A stretch of DNA of 10,543 nucleotides from Nocardioides sp. (lineage in GTDB: Bacteria > Actinomycetota > Actinomycetes > Propionibacteriales > Nocardioidaceae). The notes under the pieces were generated by a model. That model had not been told where the DNA came from, searched no databases, and saw only the letters and a list, made by a program, of their open reading frames with translations. The DNA is taken from contig NZ_JASLGR010000055.1 in the NCBI RefSeq assembly GCF_030150155.1, positions 1-10,543 of the forward strand, in the 5' to 3' direction. The translations under genes and the position numbers were made by a program. Positions 6,250-10,543 of the stretch are shown here, piece after piece. Numbering within the stretch: the first letter of the stretch is position 1; every line of letters begins with the position of its first letter.

Positions 6250-7115
6250 ATGCTGACACGAGAGACGGTCCGGCACGATGACGCCGAGGAGGTCGTGAGC
6301 GCGCTCGCCTCCTGGCAGCACGATGCGACGGCGGTGCAGTGGCACCCCGGTGACCTCGGCTGGGCATGGCGGTTCGGCGCCGCACGGTGCGTCGCCGACC
6401 TGCGGATGTGGCGCCGCGACGGTGAGCCGGTCGCCGCCGGCACTGTCGAGGACGGGGTGCTGCGGATGGCACTGTCGCCCGCGGTCTTCGACGACTCCGA
6501 GGTCGCCGACAGGCTGGCCGACGACCTCACCGATCCTGATCGGGGCGTGCTGCCGGCTGGTCGGGCCAGCGTCGAGGTGCGGGACGGGGCGACGTTCCGT
6601 ACTCGTCTGATCGAGCGGGGCTGGCTGCCCGACGAGCTGTGGACCCCGTTCCGCAGGGACCTCGCGACGCCGGTGCCCGATCCGGGTGTGGAGATCGTCG
6701 TGCTCGACCGCGAGGAGCCCGACGAGGCCGTGCTGCGCGACCGGGTCGCCGTCCACCGGGCGGCGTTCAGCAACTCGACCTTCTCCGTCGCACGATGGCC
6801 GCCGGGCCTGCCTATCGGCGTGCCCGCTGCCTGATCGCGTACGACGACCACGGCACCGCCGTCGCCGCGACGACGGTCTGGTCGGCGGGGCCGGGCCGAC
6901 CGGGACTGATCGAGCCTCTAGGGGCCCACCCCGATCACCGCGGGCAGGGCTACGGCACGGCGATCACCCTTGCCGCGGCACTGACGCTCCAGCAGATGAG
7001 GTCCTCGCAGGTTCTGGTCTGCACCCCGGCACGCAACACGGGTGGAGTGGCTGCCTATGTCGCGTCCGGGTTCGAGCGACTCCCCGACGTGCCGGACCTA
7101 CGCCGACCCGACTGA
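6250..7115 (+). pseudogene. GNAT-family N-acetyltransferase, frameshifted
   Basis: The first part (ATG 6250, from MLTRETVRHDDAEEVV) ends as FSNSTFSVARW and then hits a stop at 6832-6834. The second part continues in another frame from about 6795 as MAAGPAYRRARCLIAYDDHG, with the acetyl-CoA loop HPDHRGQGYG and the closing helix NTGGVAAYVASGFERL, to TGA 7113-7115. Joined, they give about 288 residues, a normal size for two-domain GNAT proteins. The break is at CGATGGCC (6793-6800), where RW in one frame overlaps MA in the other, as if a few bases between two ATGG copies were lost. The first product lacks the acetyl-CoA site. The in-frame TGA at 6235 fixes the N-terminal limit; GGAG lies only two bases before the ATG. 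A sequence error is possible. The substrate is unknown. Confidence 0.78.
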
Positions 7116-8323
7116 CCCGTGTGACCGACGCGTGCGGCGATCAGGGTGGCAACCCCGACCGCGACGAAGGCAGCGGCAGTGACACCGAGCTCCCCGCGGG
7201 CTCGATCCAGGAACGCTCCGGCGGCGGTGGCACCTCCTGCGAACGCGGCCATCACGGCCACGCCGAGGGCACCTCCCGCCTGTCGGGCTGTGTTGCTGGC
7301 GCCCGAGGCCAGACCCGCCCGGTGCGGCGCGGCAGCGAGGGCGGCCGCGACGACCGCCGGGGTGAGGATCCCCAGGCCGCTCCCCCAGCAGGCCAAGCCG
7401 AGCAGCAGCACCCACGAGACGGAGCCGAGCGTGAGGGCGACGGCGGCGAACCCCAGGCCGGTGATCGCCAGCCCCAGCCCGACCGTGCGCCACACGCCGT
7501 ACCGCAGGCAGAGGCGGGCGCCGATCGGTGCCATCAGTGGGAGCGGCACCATCGCGGGGAGCGTCGTGAGCCCGGCCTCCAGGGCGGAGAGCCCGTGCAC
7601 GTCCTGGAGGCTCTGGGTGAGGAGGAAGAGGGCACCGAGGGCCCCGAAGTTCATCAGGCCGGCGACCGCACAGGCGGCCACCAGGCGCACGCGGCTGGTG
7701 TCGGAGCGCCCCCATGCTGGACTCCCCGCAGCCCTGTCCCTGGCGGTGTCGGTCGTGGGCGCATGCCGCCGGACCACCACCCAGGCGACCACGATCAGGG
7801 GCACGTTCAGCCAGAACACCGCGCGCCACCCGAACGTGTCGACCAGCACGCCGCCGAGCAAGGGTCCCGCCGGAAGGGCCGCGCCACCGACGCCGGCCCA
7901 CAGCCCCACCAGTCGTGCCCGCTCCCGTTCATCGGCTGCTCCCGCGACCAGGAGGGCCAATGTGCAAGGCAGCGCGGCAGCGGCACCGACTCCCTGGCAG
8001 GCGCGGGCGACCGCCAGCGCCCCGAGTGAGGGAGCCACGGCACAGCCGACCGAGGCGGCCCCGAAGAGCCCGAACCCGAGCAGGACCCACCGGCGGTGCC
8101 CCCAGCGGTCCCCGGCGGCACCGGCGAGCAGCAGCAGGAGGGCCAGCGGGACGGCGTACGCATCGACGACGAGCGCCAGCCCACCTGAGCGGGCCCCGAG
8201 CGAGGAGCCGATCGCGGGCAGGGCAACGTTGACCACGGTGACGTCGAGCAGGACCAGGAAGTAGCCCGCACACAGTGCCCACCGCAGCGCCCGGGTGGCG
8301 CGCGGCGGCGTCGAGGAGACCAT
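7055..8323 (-). CDS. MFS multidrug-efflux-type transporter (12 spans)
   Basis: From ATG 8323 the product is 422 residues with about 12 membrane helices. Span 1 carries the drug:H+ antiporter motif LLDVTVVNVALPAI (Asp27, Thr29, Asn32). Motif A is GAAGDRWGHRR (68-78). Motif C is PAGPLLGGVLVDTFGWRAVF in span 5. A polar loop (HAPTTDTARDRAAG) joins the halves. The motifs resemble the DHA2 group, but that group usually has 14 spans and about 500 residues; the two extra central spans are absent. It should export small toxic compounds using the proton gradient; the substrate is unknown. An in-frame ATG at 8368 could add 15 basic residues. It is divergent from the ArsR regulator, which likely controls it. 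The C-terminal tail after AARVG (polar, RRRSGTSGSRSNPDAT) is encoded opposite the end of the acetyltransferase. Confidence 0.88.
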   Translation of the reverse strand: MVSSTPPRATRALRWALCAGYFLVLLDVTVVNVALPAIGSSLGARSGGLALVVDAYAVPLALLLLLAGAAGDRWGHRRWVLLGFGLFGAASVGCAVAPSLGALAVARACQGVGAAAALPCTLALLVAGAADERERARLVGLWAGVGGAALPAGPLLGGVLVDTFGWRAVFWLNVPLIVVAWVVVRRHAPTTDTARDRAAGSPAWGRSDTSRVRLVAACAVAGLMNFGALGALFLLTQSLQDVHGLSALEAGLTTLPAMVPLPLMAPIGARLCLRYGVWRTVGLGLAITGLGFAAVALTLGSVSWVLLLGLACWGSGLGILTPAVVAAALAAAPHRAGLASGASNTARQAGGALGVAVMAAFAGGATAAGAFLDRARGELGVTAAAFVAVGVATLIAARVGHTGQSGRRRSGTSGSRSNPDAT

Positions 8324-8376
8324 GCCGGCCAGCCTGCCCCGGCGACGTTTCAGCGCCGGTCGAAGCATCAGCGACC

Positions 8377-8382
8377 TAGCAT
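8377..8382 (+). promoter_or_regulatory. -10 element of a leaderless ArsR promoter
   Basis: TAGCAT fits TANNNT and ends six bases before the ATG at 8389, predicting a leaderless transcript. No Shine-Dalgarno precedes that ATG. The 65 bases between 8323 and 8389 must also carry the transporter promoter, so regulator binding here could affect both genes. Confidence 0.45.
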
Positions 8383-8388
8383 CGAACC

Positions 8389-9170
8389 ATGTCAGTCCCG
8401 ACAGGACAGCAGGCGCAGGGCGAGCCCGATCTCGCCCGGGTGGCCTCGGCGTTCGCCGACCCCCGACGGATCCGGGTCCTGATGGCCCTGGCCGATGGCC
8501 GGGCCTTGCCCGCCGGACGGCTGGCCGAGGAGGCGGGTGTCGCGGCATCGACGGTGAGCAACCATCTCGGGATGCTGCTCGACCACGGGCTTGTCACCGT
8601 CGAGCAACAGGGCCGGCACCGGTACTACCGGCTGAGCAGTCACGAGATCGAGGGCGTCCTGGAAGCGCTGGCTGTCCTCGCTCCCCGTACGCCGATCACC
8701 TCGCTGCGTCAGCACACCCGCGCGTCGGCGCTGCGGACCGCCCGCACCTGCTACGGGCACCTGGCCGGGCGGACCGGGGTCGGACTCTTCGGCCGGTTCC
8801 TGGAGGCCGGCTGGATCAGCGGCGGGGACGGCCGCCACCACCCCGGCGCGACCCAGGACCGGCTCTCGGCCCCGGGCCGTTCGGTGCCGTACGTCGTCAC
8901 CGCCGCCGGGCGCGACGAGCTCGGGGCCTGGGGCGCGTCCCCCGCGATCCTCGACCAGCCGGTGCGCTACTGCCCGGACTGGACCGAGCAGGCCCACCAC
9001 CTGGCCGGACCGCTCGGGCGGGCGGTGACTGATCGGCTCTTCGGCGAGGGCTGGATCGAGCGGGGTCGGGTTCCGCGCAGCGTCGTGGTCACCGCGAGGG
9101 GGAGTCCGCTCTCGCCGCGATCGGACTGGCACCGAGCACACCCACGCCCGCCGCCTCGCCGGGCCACTAG
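8389..9170 (+). CDS. ArsR-family regulator with frameshifted C-terminus that reads into the lipocalin
   Basis: The winged helix-turn-helix (about 14-92) shows FADPRRIRVLMALADG, recognition helix VAASTVSNHLGML and the wing VTVEQQGRHRYYRL. The ArsR metal motif (ELCVCDL type) is absent, so metal sensing is unlikely. The C-terminal region with RTARTCYGHLAGRTGV and RYCPDWTEQAHHLAGPLG matches ArsR-type regulators found beside transporters. At residue 237 the frame breaks in a five-G run (9098-9102). With a sixth G it would continue GESALAAIGLAPSTP and stop at TAG 9168-9170, giving about 260 residues. As written, the frame instead stays open through Pro/Arg-rich nonsense into the lipocalin up to 9756. 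The DNA-binding part is intact, so it may still repress the divergent MFS gene. The indel may be real or a sequence error. Confidence 0.8.
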
Positions 9171-9186
9171 CCGCCCTGAAGCGTCA

Positions 9187-9222
9187 GGGGTCGTGTTGCA
9201 TGATGGAACCGTCAGTGACCCC
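9187..9222. repeat. Inverted repeat GGGGTC/GACCCC before the lipocalin
   Basis: GGGGTC (9187-9192) and GACCCC (9217-9222) face each other across 24 bases between the restored ArsR stop and the lipocalin start. CATGAT (9200-9205) within the loop could be a weak -10. The repeat could be a terminator, a leader fold or an operator; nothing decides this. Confidence 0.25.
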
Positions 9223-9229
9223 ACCCCTC

Positions 9230-9235
9230 AGGAGG
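9230..9235 (+). promoter_or_regulatory. Strong ribosome binding site of the lipocalin
   Basis: AGGAGG lies eight bases before ATG 9244 and five before GTG 9241. It shows that the lipocalin is translated from its own start and is not meant to be the C-terminal domain of the upstream ArsR frame. Confidence 0.8.
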
Positions 9236-9243
9236 ACCGAGTG

Positions 9244-9756
9244 ATGAGCGGAACCACCAGTGTCACCTCACTGCCCCACCTCGACCTGGACCGCTACGTC
9301 GGTCTGTGGCACGAGATCGGCCGCCTGCCACTGAAGTGGGAGGACGCCGACGCCAGCGAGATCACGGCTCACTACAGCGTGGCCGACGACGGCTCGATCG
9401 TGGTCGACAACCGGTGTCTGGACGGGGACGACGAACCCACCCGGTCGATCGGCAAGGCGGTCCCCGTGGCAGGTGAGGAGGCGCAGCTCAAGGTCTCCTT
9501 CGCCCCCGCGATCCTGCGCTGGCTGCCGTTCACCCAGGGCGACTACTGGGTGCTCAAGATCGACGAGGACTACCAGCACGCCCTGGTCGGCACCCCCGAC
9601 CACGCCAACCTCTGGCTGCTGGCCCGCACCCCGACCGTTCCCGCCGCGGTCGAGCGCGCCTTCCTCGACGAGGCGGTCCGTCAGGGCTACGACCTGGCCG
9701 AGTGGATCAGGCCGATCCAGACCGGCCGGGTGGTCACCGACGAGCAGGTGGAGTGA
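9244..9756 (+). CDS. Bacterial lipocalin (Blc-like)
   Basis: This 170-residue protein carries the lipocalin signature: YVGLWHEIGRLPLKWE (the GxW motif, about residues 19-30), YSVADDGSIVVDNRC, and GDYWVLKIDEDYQHALVGTP followed by LWLLARTP. These define the eight-strand barrel that holds hydrophobic ligands. E. coli Blc is an outer-membrane lipoprotein binding lysophospholipids. Here there is no signal peptide or lipobox, so the protein appears cytoplasmic. The ligand is unknown. A strong Shine-Dalgarno (AGGAGG) supports ATG 9244; GTG 9241 is the alternative. Upstream lies the ArsR regulator, whose frame is open into this gene because of an apparent one-base loss. The 3' end overlaps the convergent tag gene by 23 bases. 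Confidence 0.9.
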   Translation: MSGTTSVTSLPHLDLDRYVGLWHEIGRLPLKWEDADASEITAHYSVADDGSIVVDNRCLDGDDEPTRSIGKAVPVAGEEAQLKVSFAPAILRWLPFTQGDYWVLKIDEDYQHALVGTPDHANLWLLARTPTVPAAVERAFLDEAVRQGYDLAEWIRPIQTGRVVTDEQVE

Positions 9757-10342
9757 GGTCCGCGGCAGCGACCAGGTCCCGGATGATGCAGCCCTCGTGG
9801 TGGTCGTTGACCAGCCCCATCGCCTGCATGAACGAGTAGACGGTCGTGGGACCGACGAAACGCCACCCGCGCTTCTTCAGGTCCTTCGACATCCGCTCCG
9901 ACTCCGGCGAGGTGGCGCGGAACACCGGCTCGGTCGGCTCGGGACGGTAGGACCAGACGTACTCCGCGAGCGATCCCTCGGCGTCGATCAGGTCCAGGGC
10001 CCGTCCGGCGTTGTTGATCGTCGCCTCGATCTTGCCGCGGTGGCGGACGATCCCGGCGTCGCCCAGGAGCCGCTGCACGTCGGCTTCGGTGAAGCCCGCC
10101 ACGGTGTCCAGGTCGAACCCGGCGAACGCGGCCCGGAAGCTCTCCCGCTTGCGCAGGATCGTGATCCACGACAGACCGGCCTGGAACCCTTCGAGACAGA
10201 GCTTCTCGAAGAGCCGCCGATCGTCGTGGACCGGAAAGCCCCACTCGGTGTCGTGGTAGGGCACGTAGTCGGGGGTCGAGACACCCCAGGCACAGCGCAG
10301 GGCGCCGTCAGGACCTGCTCCGAGCAGCGTCGGGTCCACCAT
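9734..10342 (-). CDS. tag: DNA-3-methyladenine glycosylase I
   Basis: This 202-residue enzyme matches Tag along its length. It has RCAWG with zinc ligand Cys17, YHDTEWG with His30, CLEGFQAGLSWITILRKRE containing the conserved Glu (Glu51, equivalent to E. coli Glu38), AGIVRHRGKIEATINNA, LKKRGWRFVGPTTVYSFMQA, and NDHHEGC giving His181 and Cys185 as the other zinc ligands. The enzyme cuts the sugar bond of 3-methyladenine in alkylated DNA and starts base excision repair in the cytoplasm. E. coli Tag has about 187 residues; the extra here is a short N-terminal lead and C-terminal tail. The ATG at 10342 is supported by a GAGAGGTGG-like ribosome site six bases upstream. A hairpin and a -10 element lie in the leader. 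The gene is single and convergent with the lipocalin. Confidence 0.95.
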   Translation of the reverse strand: MVDPTLLGAGPDGALRCAWGVSTPDYVPYHDTEWGFPVHDDRRLFEKLCLEGFQAGLSWITILRKRESFRAAFAGFDLDTVAGFTEADVQRLLGDAGIVRHRGKIEATINNAGRALDLIDAEGSLAEYVWSYRPEPTEPVFRATSPESERMSKDLKKRGWRFVGPTTVYSFMQAMGLVNDHHEGCIIRDLVAAADLTPPARR

Positions 10343-10361
10343 CTGCGTCCACCTCTCACCC

Positions 10362-10383
10362 GTGCCACCGCCGTCGGCGGCAC
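10362..10383 (-). other. 5'-leader hairpin of tag
   Basis: In the leftward transcript GUGCCGCCG (10383-10375) and CGGUGGCAC (10370-10362) form nine pairs, one of them G-U, around a four-base loop. The stem ends about 14 bases before the ribosome site and would sit at the very 5' end if transcription starts at 10383. It might stabilise the messenger or tune translation. It does not cover the Shine-Dalgarno. Confidence 0.45.
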
Positions 10384-10389
10384 ACGCAG

Positions 10390-10395
10390 AGCCTA
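10390..10395 (-). promoter_or_regulatory. Candidate -10 of the tag promoter
   Basis: Read leftward, TAGGCT (10395-10390) fits TANNNT and ends six bases before 10383, the first base of the leader hairpin. It lies in the palindrome GCCTAGGC (10391-10398). No clear -35 is seen. The leader would be about 41 bases. Confidence 0.35.
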
Positions 10396-10420
10396 GGCGG
10401 CACCACCGACATTTAGCCTT

Positions 10421-10498
10421 TGAGTGGGTCCGCGGGCGGGCCGAACGTCCGACCGGGACACGTGGTGATCCCTGACTTCTGAGTGGTCGTCCGCGGGC
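10421..10498. repeat. Two-copy direct repeat in the right-hand noncoding end
   Basis: TGAGTGGGTCCGCGGGC (10421-10437) recurs at 10480-10498 as TGAGTGG-TC-GTCCGCGGGC, identical apart from two inserted bases. The starts are 59 bases apart. No gene or transposase is visible between 10343 and the window end. The repeat could be paired regulator sites upstream of a gene beyond the edge, the edge of an element, or a local duplication. Confidence 0.5.
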
Positions 10499-10543
10499 CC
10501 GGTGTCTGGTCGAGCGGTGTCCTTGTTCGGGAACTTGGAGCCA

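Noticed and set aside
7146..8264. 372-codon rightward frame opposite the MFS transporter
   Set aside because: Low-complexity Ala/Arg/Pro/Ser product; the opposite strand encodes clear membrane helices and transporter motifs.
8389..9756. A genuine 455-residue ArsR-lipocalin fusion protein
   Set aside because: The joining segment is Pro/Arg-rich and unlike any domain, another frame there gives a family-like ending with a stop, and the lipocalin has its own AGGAGG. A read-through is possible but not the default.
9473..10396. 307-codon rightward frame across lipocalin and tag
   Set aside because: It runs out of frame through one well-defined gene and antisense through another, without a start signal.

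Overview
The window comes from a high-GC Gram-positive chromosome. Most genes end their codons in G or C. Three regulator genes start directly behind a TANNNT -10 element, and the membrane protein and the ArsR regulator resemble families common in Actinobacteria. A Propionibacteriales/Nocardioidaceae-like organism is a reasonable guess, but nothing here fixes the genus.

Left part (1-1763) looks like accessory DNA and is visibly less GC-rich. It holds the start of an unrecognised leftward gene cut by the window edge (1-128), a parS-like ParB site (172-187), and a small XRE-type regulator (260-634). Then comes a leftward two-gene unit: an XRE antitoxin-like regulator (1733-1143) overlapping by ATGA a DUF6036-type nucleotidyltransferase (1146-623). 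The nucleotidyltransferase has lost a block of about 15 codons and its frame, so the pair looks like a toxin-antitoxin-like module with a dead enzyme.

Middle part (1900-6205) holds two ordinary-looking rightward genes. One is a very large polytopic membrane protein with an N-terminal zinc ribbon (SCO7613-C-terminal-like). The other is a Tat-exported 5'-nucleotidase/cyclic phosphodiesterase. A perfect 14-bp palindrome containing TGGTCTAGACCA, the core of the DasR/NagR-type GntR operator, lies just upstream of the nucleotidase. This suggests control by amino-sugar status. A strong hairpin follows the gene.

Right part (6250-10543) holds a GNAT acetyltransferase broken by a frameshift, which overlaps tail to tail with an MFS drug-efflux-type transporter. 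The transporter is divergent from an ArsR-family regulator that probably controls it. The regulator has apparently lost one G in a G run near its end. This removes its stop and leaves it open in frame into the following lipocalin (Blc-like), which has its own strong Shine-Dalgarno. A leftward DNA-3-methyladenine glycosylase I (tag) converges on the lipocalin. Its leader begins with a 9-bp hairpin. The last 160 bases contain no gene I can support but do hold a near-perfect direct repeat.

Three separate genes carry frame-breaking indels in 10.5 kb. This means either real decay or, for the two small ones, sequence errors. I found no tRNA, rRNA, CRISPR array or transposase, and no clearly novel multi-gene system. 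The best leads are the parS-like site, the DasR-type operator on the nucleotidase, the decayed toxin gene and the ArsR-lipocalin read-through.
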